A stretch of DNA of 21,965 nt from JAAFIP01 sp043778205 (GCA_043778205.1 JAYWGO010000065.1:1-21965); one strand, 5' to 3'. Positions 8,843-16,568 are shown, numbered from the stretch's first letter. Numbers and translations are program-made. The notes: generated by a model not told the origin, from the sequence alone.

Positions 8843-8889
8843 GTTAAAACGTATATTTTTTGGGCTGCAAACTTTGGTACGATGGCAAT

Positions 8890-9936
8890 ATGATTACTTT
8901 TTTCAGTGACAAGCACCAGCTGCACGCACCAGAGTATGAGTTTTACCGGGGCCAGAGGGTGCCGTGTTTTGAAAAGCCCGCGCGCGCTGACCATGTGCAC
9001 CATCAACTGCTGCTGCGCGGGCACGTGCTGTGCGCCCCTGATGTTGACAGCAGCCCCGTGTTGCCCCAAGTGCATACCGCGCGCTACCTTGGGTTTATAC
9101 AAACCGCCTGGGCGCAATGGCTGGCGCTGGACGCAGCCCATGCATACCAGCAGCCTTTTCCCTCAGTGTGGCCCGTGCGCACACTGCGCAGCGACACAGA
9201 ACCTAGCAACTTTATTGCCAAGCTGGGCCTGTACTCTATGGACAACGGCACGCCGCTGGTGGCAGGCACGTGGGCTGCTGCCAAGGCCGGGGCCGATGCA
9301 GCGGCCAGCGCGGCGGCGCGCCTGGTGCAAGGGGCACCCGCCGTGTTTTGCGCCACCCGCCCACCGGGCCACCATGCAGGGGCTGATTTTATGGGCGGCT
9401 ATTGCTTTATCAACAATGCAGCCGTAGCCGCCCAGGCGCTGCGGGGCCATGGCCACCAGCGGGTGGCCATACTGGATGTAGACTTTCACCACGGTAACGG
9501 AACCCAAAGTATTTTTTACCAGCGCAGTGACGTGCTGTACGCCAGCCTGCACGGCAGCCCGCTGACCGAATACCCGTTTTACCTGGGCTATGCCGATGAA
9601 CTGGGCGAGGGTGAAGGTACCGGTTTCAACCTGAACCTGCCACTTGCCGCAGGCACCAGCGTGCCCGCTTGGTTTGCTGCGCTAGACGCTGCCTGTGCCC
9701 GCGTAGCGCAGCACAGCGCACAGTCGCTGGTAGTGTCGCTGGGGCTGGACACCTTCGCCTACGACCCGCTATCGCAATTCAAATTGCAAAGCGATGACTT
9801 CACCCGCTTGGGCCAGCGCATAGCCCAGCTGGGCTTGCCCACGGTGTTTGTGCTGGAGGGCGGCTACGCCGCTGCCGAGCTGGGCCTTAATGCGGTGAAT
9901 GTACTGGAAGGTTTTGAGTCTGTATGGACACCCTAG
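8890..9936 (+). CDS. Acetylpolyamine amidohydrolase-like deacetylase (histone deacetylase family)
   Basis: A 348-residue zinc hydrolase of the arginase/deacetylase fold. It closely resembles acetylpolyamine amidohydrolases (AphA type), which remove acetyl groups from acetylated putrescine, cadaverine or spermidine. Seen are RPPGHHAG (tandem His161-His162), ILDVDFHHGNGTQ (zinc ligands Asp198 and His200), LGLDTFAYDP (third zinc ligand Asp287) and LEGGY (catalytic Tyr326). The N-terminus ITFFSDKHQLHAPEYEFYRG matches the family's usual opening. The frame can extend to a TTG at 8860, but the added residues do not fit the family, so the ATG at 8890 is chosen; no clear ribosome site precedes it. The 3' end overlaps the next gene by 13 bp, so the two are probably translated together. 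The substrate is inferred from the family; other acetylated amines are possible. Confidence 0.9.
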   Translation: MITFFSDKHQLHAPEYEFYRGQRVPCFEKPARADHVHHQLLLRGHVLCAPDVDSSPVLPQVHTARYLGFIQTAWAQWLALDAAHAYQQPFPSVWPVRTLRSDTEPSNFIAKLGLYSMDNGTPLVAGTWAAAKAGADAAASAAARLVQGAPAVFCATRPPGHHAGADFMGGYCFINNAAVAAQALRGHGHQRVAILDVDFHHGNGTQSIFYQRSDVLYASLHGSPLTEYPFYLGYADELGEGEGTGFNLNLPLAAGTSVPAWFAALDAACARVAQHSAQSLVVSLGLDTFAYDPLSQFKLQSDDFTRLGQRIAQLGLPTVFVLEGGYAAAELGLNAVNVLEGFESVWTP

Positions 9937-11084
9937 ACACCGTGGTGATTGGCGCGGGCGTGGTGGGGCTGGCAGTAGCCCGCGCTATGGCGCTGCGGGG
10001 GCGCGAGGTGGTGGTGGTAGAGAAAGAAAACGCCATTGGCCAAGGCGTGAGCTCGCGCAACAGCGAGGTGATCCACGCAGGCTTGCAATACCCGGTGGGC
10101 TCGCTCAAAGCCAGGTTGTCGGTGCGCGGCAAGCAACTGCTGTACGCCTACTGCCAAGAGCGCGGTATCAACCACCGCCAGTGCGGTAAATTGGTGGTAG
10201 CGACCGATGCATCCCAGCATGCCACTTTGCGGGCTATGCACGACAAAGCCACTGCCAACGGCGCGCCCGCGCGCTGGTTAAGCAGCCAAGAGGCGGTTGC
10301 GATGGAGCCGCACTTGCAGTGCACCGCGGCACTGCACTCGCCATCTACCGGCATTGTAGACAGCCATGGCCTCATGCTGGCGCTGCAGGGCGACCTAGAG
10401 CGCGCAGGCGGCGTGGTGGCGCTGGGCACACAGGTGGTGTCAGCCCAGCTGTCTGGCCACTCGCCCCACGCCATCAGGGCTGTGTCATTGCGCAGTGGCC
10501 AGGCTGGTACATGCCAGGCCGCTAAGGCTGAAGTAACCGAGCTGCAAGCCCACACCCTCATTAACGCTGCCAGCTTGCATGCTTGCCAGCTGGCCCGCAG
10601 CTTTGAGGGGCTGGGTGCGCAGTATATTCCGAGGGAGTATTTTGCCAAAGGCAGCTACTACAGTTTGGCTGGCAAGGCACCGTTTAGCCAGCTCATTTAC
10701 CCCACTTCGCAGGGTGACTGGCTGGGTGTGCACCTGACCTTCGATCTGGGTGGACAGGCTAAATTTGGCCCTGACCTTGAGTGGCTAGATATTGCAACGC
10801 CCCAAGAGATTGACTACGCCGTAGACCCCATGCGGGCAGACAGCTTTTACGCCGCTGTGCGCGCCTACTGGCCGGCGCTGCCTGACGGTGCGCTGCAACC
10901 GAGCTACAGCGGTGTACGGCCCAAAATTTACGGCCCTGGCCAAACCGCGCCCGACTTTCGCATGGACGGGCCCGCTGTGCACGGTATTGCCGGCTTGGTT
11001 AACCTGTTTGGTATCGAATCACCGGGCCTTACCAGTAGCATGGCCATAGGTGAGTATGTGGCGGATATGCTACTAAATAAATAG
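9924..11084 (+). CDS. FAD-dependent oxidoreductase, L-2-hydroxyglutarate dehydrogenase-like
   Basis: A 386-residue flavoprotein of the D-amino-acid oxidase superfamily. The N-terminal Rossmann motif VIGAGVVGLAVARAMALRG ends in Glu33 for the FAD ribose. SSRNSEVIHAGLQYPVGSLK (43-62) and CGKLVVATD are typical of the L-2-hydroxyglutarate dehydrogenase (LhgO/L2HGDH) group, as is the C-terminal GVRPKIYGPGQTAPDF. The likely reaction is oxidation of L-2-hydroxyglutarate or a similar 2-hydroxy acid, passing electrons to the quinone pool; the exact substrate is not provable here. The ATG at 9924 lies inside the last codons of the deacetylase gene (13-bp overlap), with GGAAGG about 12 bases upstream, which suggests translational coupling. 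The stop TAG (11082-11084) falls inside a dispersed repeat copy. Confidence 0.85.
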   Translation: MDTLDTVVIGAGVVGLAVARAMALRGREVVVVEKENAIGQGVSSRNSEVIHAGLQYPVGSLKARLSVRGKQLLYAYCQERGINHRQCGKLVVATDASQHATLRAMHDKATANGAPARWLSSQEAVAMEPHLQCTAALHSPSTGIVDSHGLMLALQGDLERAGGVVALGTQVVSAQLSGHSPHAIRAVSLRSGQAGTCQAAKAEVTELQAHTLINAASLHACQLARSFEGLGAQYIPREYFAKGSYYSLAGKAPFSQLIYPTSQGDWLGVHLTFDLGGQAKFGPDLEWLDIATPQEIDYAVDPMRADSFYAAVRAYWPALPDGALQPSYSGVRPKIYGPGQTAPDFRMDGPAVHGIAGLVNLFGIESPGLTSSMAIGEYVADMLLNK

Positions 11085-11115
11085 CTGCTCGTGCAGCATT
11101 TCCTTGGGCCAGAGG
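11080..11115 (+). repeat. Dispersed 36-bp repeat, copy 2 (overlaps a stop codon)
   Basis: Same 36-bp length, direction and core (AATAGCT, GCAGCATTTCCTTGGGCCA, AGG) as the copy inside prmB. A mini-hairpin GCTGC-TCGT-GCAGC lies near its left end. Its first bases give the TAG stop codon of the flavoprotein gene, so the end of that protein is set by the repeat boundary. Confidence 0.75.
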
Positions 11116-11141
11116 CACTTTTTCTGTAAATCGTTGCTAAG

Positions 11142-11162
11142 AGCGGTTGCAAGATTACCGCT
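11142..11162. other. Weak dyad between convergent genes
   Basis: AGCGGT (11142-11147) and ACCGCT (11157-11162) form a 6-bp stem with a 9-base loop between the convergent flavoprotein and yheS genes. No T tract follows on either strand. It may help end transcription, but the evidence is thin. Confidence 0.25.
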
Positions 11163-11167
11163 GTAAA

Positions 11168-13153
11168 TTACGCGCTAGCGTGGGCCTCTAGCCCCTCAGC
11201 CAAGGCCAGCCACTGGGCCTCTGCAAGCTCTAGCTGGCCGTCAACCACCTTCAGCCGTTTGGCTGCAGTGGCCAAATCAGCAGGCCCGGTGGGTTGGGAC
11301 AGTTGGCTGTGCAGGGCGGTTTGCTCGGCTTGCAGCTGGGCTACTTCGGCTTCTACAGCGAGTAACTTTTTCTTGAGGTTTTGGCTAGAAGCTTTGGGCG
11401 CATGGACCGGTAGGCTTGTGGGCGCGGCGCCAACAACAGCAAGCACGGCAGCAGCAGTGGCAATGACGCTCTGGGGCTTTTCAATACGCTCAGTTTTTGC
11501 CAGCTCACGCAGGCGTTTAGATTCGTCTAGCAAATAGCGCTGGTAGTCGTCCAGGTCGCCGTCAAACGGTGCTACCACGCCACGGCCTACCAGCCAGAAC
11601 TCGTCACACACAGCGCGCAGCAAGGCGCGGTCGTGGCTGACCAGCATTACCGTACCTTCAAACTCATTCAAAGCCATGGACAGGGCTTCGCGCGTGGTCA
11701 AATCCAGATGGTTGGTGGGCTCGTCTAGTAGCAGCAGGTTAGGGCGCTGCCACACCATCATGCACAGCACCAGGCGGGCTTTTTCGCCACCGCTCATGCT
11801 GCCTACGGCCTGTTTGACCATGTCGCCGCCAAAGTTAAACGCGCCTAAAAATCCGCGCAAATCCTGCTCTTTGCCCGACTCGCCCGCAAAGCCTGCGGCT
11901 GCATGCTCTTTGGCCAAGCGAATCATGTGCTCTAGCGGCGTGTCTTGCGCGCGCAGCACGTCCAGCTCTTGCTGGGCAAAGTAGCCAATCCGCAGGCCTT
12001 TGCCTTCGGTTACCGTGCCCGACAAAATGCCCAGGTCACGGGCGATGGTTTTTACCACGGTCGATTTACCTTGCCCGTTGGCACCCAAAATGCCAATGCG
12101 CTGGCCCGCCAGCACCGACTTGCTCACGCCACTGACAATGGTTTTAATGCCTTCGTCTGTGTGGTAGCCAAAACTGGCATCGCTAATGGCCAGCATAGGG
12201 TTAGGCAAATTAGCAGGCTCTTTAAATTCAAAGGTAAAGTCTGCATCCGCTAGCATGGGGGCTACTTTTTCCATGCGCTCTAGGGCTTTCACCCGGCTTT
12301 GCGCTTGCTTGGCCTTGCTGGCTTTGGCTTTAAAGCGGTCAATAAACTTTTGCAAATGGGCAATTTTGTCTTGCTGCTTGTTAAAGGCCGACTGCTGCAA
12401 AATCATTTGCTGCGATTTAAGCTCTTCAAACGCACTGTAGTTGCCGCCGTAGCGGTTAAGTTGCGCGTTCTCAATGTGCACGGTGGTCGAGGTCACCGCA
12501 TCTAAAAACTCACGGTCGTGGCTAATGACGATCATCGTGCCTTCGTAGCGTTTGAGCCAAGCTTCTAGCCACACCAGTGCGTCTAGGTCCAAGTGGTTGG
12601 TGGGTTCGTCTAGCAGCAGCAGGTCGCTGGGGCACATGAGGGCACGGGCCAGTTGCAGGCGCATGCGCCAGCCGCCCGAAAAGCTGTTGACGGCCTCGTC
12701 CAGCTCGTGGGTTTGAAAGCCCAGGCCCAGTATCAATGCCTGCGCGCGGGGCACTGCGTCGTGGTCGCCAGCGTCGGCCAGGTCGGTGTAGGCGTGGGCT
12801 ATGTCCATGCCTGCGTCCATGTCCTCTGGGTTAAGCGCGTGGGCTGCTTCGGCCAGTACCAGTTTTTCGCGCAGTTCGGCCAGGCGTGTGTCGCCGCGCA
12901 GCACGTAGTCGGTGGCACTTTCTTCGGTTTCAGGCATATTTTGCTCTACCTGCGACATGCGCCACTGGGTGGGCATGTAGTAGTCCCCGGCATCTTCGTG
13001 CAGGGTGCCGTTGAGCAGGCCAAACAGGGTGGACTTGCCCGCGCCGTTGCGGCCAATCAGCCCTAGCTTTTCACCGGGGTTAATGGTCAGGTTGGCACCG
13101 CCCAGCAGCACTTTGGCGCTGCGGCGCAGGGTAATATTTTTAAGGGTAATCAT
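11168..13153 (-). CDS. yheS: ABC-F family ATPase, YheS type
   Basis: A 661-residue soluble protein with two ABC ATPase domains and no membrane segment, the mark of ABC-F proteins that act at the ribosome. First domain: Walker A GRNGAGKS (34-41), signature SFSGGWRMRLQLA (158-170), Walker B LLLLDEPTNHLDL. The inter-domain P-site tRNA-interaction linker (about 240-310) contains HLQKFIDRFKAKASKAKQAQ. Second domain: Walker A GANGQGKS (357-364), signature SMSGGEKARL, Walker B LLLLDEPTNHLDL. A charged C-terminal coiled coil closes the protein. The linker and C-terminal layout fit YheS better than Uup or EttA. It lies 69 bp downstream of the kinase gene on the same strand and converges on the flavoprotein gene. 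No clear ribosome site precedes the ATG at 13153. Confidence 0.93.
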   Translation of the reverse strand: MITLKNITLRRSAKVLLGGANLTINPGEKLGLIGRNGAGKSTLFGLLNGTLHEDAGDYYMPTQWRMSQVEQNMPETEESATDYVLRGDTRLAELREKLVLAEAAHALNPEDMDAGMDIAHAYTDLADAGDHDAVPRAQALILGLGFQTHELDEAVNSFSGGWRMRLQLARALMCPSDLLLLDEPTNHLDLDALVWLEAWLKRYEGTMIVISHDREFLDAVTSTTVHIENAQLNRYGGNYSAFEELKSQQMILQQSAFNKQQDKIAHLQKFIDRFKAKASKAKQAQSRVKALERMEKVAPMLADADFTFEFKEPANLPNPMLAISDASFGYHTDEGIKTIVSGVSKSVLAGQRIGILGANGQGKSTVVKTIARDLGILSGTVTEGKGLRIGYFAQQELDVLRAQDTPLEHMIRLAKEHAAAGFAGESGKEQDLRGFLGAFNFGGDMVKQAVGSMSGGEKARLVLCMMVWQRPNLLLLDEPTNHLDLTTREALSMALNEFEGTVMLVSHDRALLRAVCDEFWLVGRGVVAPFDGDLDDYQRYLLDESKRLRELAKTERIEKPQSVIATAAAVLAVVGAAPTSLPVHAPKASSQNLKKKLLAVEAEVAQLQAEQTALHSQLSQPTGPADLATAAKRLKVVDGQLELAEAQWLALAEGLEAHASA

Positions 13154-13222
13154 GGCAGGGGCTGGTCGGCAGCAGGGGCCGAGCAGTCAAAATACAAAAA
13201 ACGAAAGGCTAGATTATGAGGC

Positions 13223-15463
13223 CTAGTTGGAATTGCGGCCTTTTTCTTGCCGTTCGCGCTGTTCAACACAGTACGGGTGGCTGGCAAACGCAGGCTTGGC
13301 ACATTGTTCGTACAGGCAGGATCCGTAGCCGAAAAAGGAGCGGCCTTCGCAGGCTTCTTTAGGGCCCGCAGCGTTGTCTTTGGCGCGGGGTGGCGCTGCA
13401 GCAGGCCTAGACGCAGCCGGGCTGGCTACGGTGGCCGGTACAGGCTCTGCTGGCTTGGCTGCACCGGCATTTTGGCTGCTGGACGAACTGGTTGAACTGC
13501 CAACTACAGGCCGTGCAGCTGCATCGCGCTGGGCTTGCAATCTGGCCGATGCGGTAGCGCGCGCTGCAGCCGCTGTCGCCGCAGCCGCGGAGGCTTTACT
13601 GGCAGGCAGCGCAACTGTAGAGGTCAGGGCGACAGCAGTGGCCTCAGACGCTGCTGGTGCAGGGGCTGTTAAGGCGGTTTTGGTGGTTGCGGGGGGTAAA
13701 GAATCTGCTGCTGCAACAGGGGTTGCTGTAACAGACGCTGTAGCGGTGTCTGCGGGGGGGGCAGCAGCAGCCGATGCGGCCAGCACAGGCTTGCCTGCCT
13801 CGCTGGCCAGCTCTGTAATAACCCCGCTTTGCTGGCTTTTCCACAAGCCAAACAGTGCCAACCCCACCAAGGCAGCGCCTAGGCCAAGCCACAGGCCCGT
13901 TTTTTTGCGTTTTGGTGGTTTTGCTGGGGCTGCAGCCAGGCCGGCGGGGGCTGCCTCGGCCAGCGCATCATCTAGGGCCGAGAGGAGGCTAGGCTCTGGC
14001 GCTGTAGGCCATGTTACGGCTTCATTGGCCTTGGCGTGGTCTGCAGCTTGGGCTTGGCTGTGCTCTGTTTCAACGCGCTGCAGTGGCTGCGTGTCGTCAT
14101 TGAGACCGCTGCTTACTGCCGAGGCAGCAGTTTCAGCCGCATCTGCGTTAGCCTGTGTCACTGCTGTAGCAGGCAGTTTGCCTACCATGGTGTAGTCGTT
14201 AGTGTCTAAGGCAGGTGCAGTAGTCTTGGGGGCAGTAGCCTCAAAACCCAGCGTGATGTCTTCCAACGGGCCATTGTCTTGTGCAGTGCCGGTAGCTTGC
14301 GAGGCTGATAGCGAAGGGCTAATCAACGTGTTTTCATACAAACTTTGCCCCGCTGCTGCTCTGGCATCGGCTATGCGCTTAAGGCGGCGTTTGGCCAGGT
14401 CCGCATACACGCCCTCTGGAAAGCGGCTTAAAAAGCCTTCCAGGTCGGGGGCATCGTCACTCTCTTTTACATCTTTCCAGTACACCAGCTCTAGCTCTTG
14501 GGTGATGGTGCTGCCGCTACTGCTTAGCGAGCTGGCGGTAGAGCCGCTGCGTTCGTGCGCGCCTGTGCCTTGCTGTTCAATAATTTTGTAGGGGTTGGCC
14601 GATGGGGTGATGGTGGGGTCGGTGCGGCGGGCGGCGGCCTGCAGTGCAGAGGAGAAGTCTTGTGCGGTAGCAAAGCGTTGCTTTTTGTCCTTGGCCAGTG
14701 CACGGGCTACTACGGCATCAATGGCACTTGACAGCATGCGGTTGATGCTGCTGGGCGCGGGGGGATGCTGGTTGGTAATTTGGTTAACGATAGAGAAATA
14801 GCTGTCGCCATCAAAAGGGCGGCGGTCGGTAAGCAACTGGTACAGCACAATGCCCGCTGAAAACATGTCGGAAGATGCATCAACCATTTTGCCCTCTACC
14901 TGCTCGGGCGACATGTACTTTAGTGTGCCCACCATGCCGCCTTGGGTACGGGTGGCTTCACCCGAGTCTTGAATGCGGGCCACGCCAAAGTCAGTCAGCT
15001 TTACGCGGCCATCGGCTTCTATCAGCAGGTTGGCAGGTTTAATGTCGCGGTGGACAATTTTGTTTTGGTGGGCATAGTCTAGTGCTGCCAACAGGTCGCG
15101 CACCATGCGCACCGACTGCTCTAGTGTGTAGCGCTGGCCAGCGTCTAGGTAGTGCTTTAAGTCTTCGCCCTTGACAAACTCCATCACCAAAAAGGGTGTG
15201 GCGCCATCATGGTCGTGGTCATACACGCTGACAATGTTGGGGTGCTGCAGCCGGGCTGCAGAGTGCGCCTCGGTGCGAAAGCGCAGCTCGTAGTCGGCAG
15301 CTTCCTCTTTGGACAGGCTGTCCAAGCGCACGGTTTTAATGGCAACTTTGCGGTTCAAATTAGGGTCCCGCGCTTCATAGACGACACCCATCGCGCCTTT
15401 GCCCAGCACGCGAATAATGTCGTAACGACCTAACTTCTTAGCAATTAATGCACGGTCAACCAT
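13223..15463 (-). CDS. Transmembrane Ser/Thr protein kinase with cysteine-patterned periplasmic tail
   Basis: A 746-residue Hanks-type kinase. The kinase domain (about 14-275) has the glycine loop LGKGAMGVVYE, Lys43 in VAIKTV, catalytic HRDIKPANLL (Asp140), metal-binding DFG (158-160) and GTLKYMSPEQ, so it looks active. Residues 324-363 (LELVYWKDVKES, FLSRFPEGVYADLAKRRL) form a short conserved-looking helical segment. A long Thr/Ser/Ala-rich linker leads to one membrane helix (about 523-541, after the basic KPPKRKK). Beyond it come about 150 Ala/Pro/Thr-rich residues and a C-terminal tail with Cys705, 716, 721 and 732 in a symmetric CX10C-X4-CX10C pattern. By the positive-inside rule the kinase is cytoplasmic and the tail periplasmic. 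No PASTA repeats are present and no phosphatase or FHA gene is nearby. Upstream is prmB, downstream yheS. Substrates are unknown. Confidence 0.92.
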   Translation of the reverse strand: MVDRALIAKKLGRYDIIRVLGKGAMGVVYEARDPNLNRKVAIKTVRLDSLSKEEAADYELRFRTEAHSAARLQHPNIVSVYDHDHDGATPFLVMEFVKGEDLKHYLDAGQRYTLEQSVRMVRDLLAALDYAHQNKIVHRDIKPANLLIEADGRVKLTDFGVARIQDSGEATRTQGGMVGTLKYMSPEQVEGKMVDASSDMFSAGIVLYQLLTDRRPFDGDSYFSIVNQITNQHPPAPSSINRMLSSAIDAVVARALAKDKKQRFATAQDFSSALQAAARRTDPTITPSANPYKIIEQQGTGAHERSGSTASSLSSSGSTITQELELVYWKDVKESDDAPDLEGFLSRFPEGVYADLAKRRLKRIADARAAAGQSLYENTLISPSLSASQATGTAQDNGPLEDITLGFEATAPKTTAPALDTNDYTMVGKLPATAVTQANADAAETAASAVSSGLNDDTQPLQRVETEHSQAQAADHAKANEAVTWPTAPEPSLLSALDDALAEAAPAGLAAAPAKPPKRKKTGLWLGLGAALVGLALFGLWKSQQSGVITELASEAGKPVLAASAAAAPPADTATASVTATPVAAADSLPPATTKTALTAPAPAASEATAVALTSTVALPASKASAAAATAAAARATASARLQAQRDAAARPVVGSSTSSSSSQNAGAAKPAEPVPATVASPAASRPAAAPPRAKDNAAGPKEACEGRSFFGYGSCLYEQCAKPAFASHPYCVEQRERQEKGRNSN

Positions 15464-15476
15464 GTGTTTTGTTTAT

Positions 15477-15499
15477 ATGCCGAGCTGTTGTATCGGCAT
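15477..15499. promoter_or_regulatory. Inverted repeat just upstream of the kinase gene
   Basis: ATGCCGA (15477-15483) and TCGGCAT (15493-15499) are perfect 7-bp arms around 9 bases, ending 14 bp before the kinase start codon on the - strand. It could be an operator or a leader hairpin affecting translation; the kinase gene has no obvious ribosome site. Its function is not known. Confidence 0.35.
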
Positions 15500-15528
15500 G
15501 TCACCAACGGAAACACATTCTACCTTTT

Positions 15529-15550
15529 GCCTAGTCTTTATGTACTAGGC
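15529..15550 (-). other. Inverted repeat after prmB
   Basis: GCCTAGT (15529-15535) and ACTAGGC (15544-15550) form a 7-bp stem with an 8-base loop, about 30 bases downstream of the prmB stop. No T tract follows on the prmB strand, so it is at best a weak terminator or a 3'-end stabiliser. Confidence 0.35.
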
Positions 15551-15580
15551 GCGCCACTCCACTCGTGCGGTTTGTCACGA

Positions 15581-16468
15581 TCAGAGTGCCATCTGCGGCT
15601 GAAATACTTTTAACAGGGCTTCTCGTGTCAGTAAAAGCACACAGTCCTCCCCAGCGGATGTGTCTAGCCACATGGCCTCTAGGGTGGGAAATGCGTTTTC
15701 AAAATACTCGCGCTCGTTGCCAATTTCTAGCACCAGCACGCCATGCGCAGCCATACGCGAAGGCACATCACGCAGCAAGGGCCTAATAAAGTCCATGCCA
15801 TCGCTGCCACCTGCTAGGGCTATGTGCGGCTCGGCCAAATACTCCGCAGGCAAAACCGACATGCTGGTGCTGTTGACGTAGGGTGGGTTGCACAGTACCA
15901 AGTCGTAAGGGCCTGGGCATTGGGCCAGCCCGTCGCTGGTGATGGTTGTAATGCGCTGGCCCAGCTGGTGCTTGTCGATGTTAATTTGCGCTACCGCCAG
16001 CGCGTCTAGGCTAATGTCAGCGGCATCTACGGTAACGTCGGGGTAGGCCATGGCTGCTAGCACAGCCAGGCTGCCGTTGCCGGTGCACAGGTCCAGCACG
16101 CGGCGGGTGTGCTGGCCCAGCCAAGGGTCTATGCTGCCATCAGCCAGCAGCTCGGCAATAAAGCTGCGCGGCACAATGGCGCGCTCGTCTACATAAAACG
16201 GTACGCCTTGCAGCCAAGCCTCTTGCGTAAGGTAAGCCGCTGGTTTGCGCGTATCGATACGCGCTCTTAAAATAATAGCTGCCTGTGCAGCATTTCCTTG
16301 GGCCACAGGTCTATTTTGTACGGAATCTAGGTCATCCACAGGCAGTTTTAGTGCCCACAGCACCAGCCAAGCGGCTTCGTCAAATGCATTGGTGGTGCCG
16401 TGGCCGTAGCCCACACCTGCGGCCTCTAGCTGGGCAGCGCTTTGTTCAATCAGCTCAAGAATCGTCAT
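15581..16468 (-). CDS. prmB: Ribosomal protein uL3 N5-glutamine methyltransferase
   Basis: PrmB methylates a glutamine of ribosomal protein L3 (uL3) using S-adenosylmethionine. The 295-residue protein shows the helical N-terminal substrate-binding part (YGHGTTNAFDEAAWLVL), FYVDERAIVPRS, the SAM-binding motif DLCTGNGSLAVLAA (126-139), DAADISLDALAVA and the diagnostic NPPY (194-197), which holds the target glutamine amide. YVNSTSMSVLPAEYLAEPHIAL follows the PrmB pattern rather than PrmC. The frame extends 17 codons upstream to an ATG at 16519, but the ATG at 16468 (MTILELIEQ) better fits the family. Neither start has a clear ribosome site. Odd: codons 54-65 are made from a dispersed repeat copy. 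The gene is divergent from the hydratase gene and is followed 117 bp later by the kinase gene. Confidence 0.92.
   Translation of the reverse strand: MTILELIEQSAAQLEAAGVGYGHGTTNAFDEAAWLVLWALKLPVDDLDSVQNRPVAQGNAAQAAIILRARIDTRKPAAYLTQEAWLQGVPFYVDERAIVPRSFIAELLADGSIDPWLGQHTRRVLDLCTGNGSLAVLAAMAYPDVTVDAADISLDALAVAQINIDKHQLGQRITTITSDGLAQCPGPYDLVLCNPPYVNSTSMSVLPAEYLAEPHIALAGGSDGMDFIRPLLRDVPSRMAAHGVLVLEIGNEREYFENAFPTLEAMWLDTSAGEDCVLLLTREALLKVFQPQMAL
16274..16309 (+). repeat. Dispersed 36-bp repeat, copy 3 (inside prmB)
   Basis: The copy is nearly identical to the one at 11080-11115, including GCAGCATTTCCTTGGGCCA and the mini-stem GCTGC-CTGT-GCAGC. It lies within prmB and, read on the - strand, encodes residues 54-65 (PVAQGNAAQAAI). 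The frame is intact. By recalled comparison with E. coli PrmB, the segment from LPVD to AYLT keeps the same length (40 residues), so the repeat has taken the place of coding sequence rather than lengthened it. Confidence 0.75.
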
Positions 16469-16552
16469 GGCCCAGATTGTACGGACGCTGACTGCAGGCT
16501 TTGAAATAAATTCAACCATTCGTTTGCATAAGTCAACACCCAGTTTGCAACA

Positions 16553-16568
16553 CTATGACAAGATACAG
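16553..16568 (+). promoter_or_regulatory. Possible third GntR site before the hydratase gene
   Basis: GACAAGATACAGTT here matches GACAAGCTACAGTT before gntR at 13 of 14 bases, and both sit a short way upstream of a start codon. The left part (CTAT in place of CTGTAG) does not match, so this is a weaker site than the ones at 17433 and 18365. The role is inferred from similarity alone. Confidence 0.35.

Noticed and set aside
8831..8857. TTGGGT...TATATT as a promoter for the deacetylase, partly made of the repeat
   Set aside because: The spacing is only 15 bp and the -35 box is weak, so I do not call it, though the AT-rich stretch may still hold a promoter.
8860..8889. TTG at 8860 as the start of the deacetylase
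   Set aside because: The ten extra residues (MGCKLWYDGN) do not fit the family N-terminus, and no ribosome site precedes the TTG; the ATG at 8890 fits.
13184..13225. T-rich stretch after the kinase stop on the - strand as a terminator
   Set aside because: Only a 4-bp AGGC/GCCT stem precedes the T tract, too short for a convincing Rho-independent terminator.
13374..14195. A 273-codon open frame on the + strand opposite the kinase gene
   Set aside because: It is very Ala/Gly/Ser-rich because it mirrors the Ala-rich linker of the kinase, and shows no domain or ribosome site. It is a shadow of the real gene.
16469..16519. ATG at 16519 as the start of prmB
   Set aside because: The 17 added residues are unlike the usual start, and MTILELIEQ at 16468 aligns better. 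It cannot be fully excluded.
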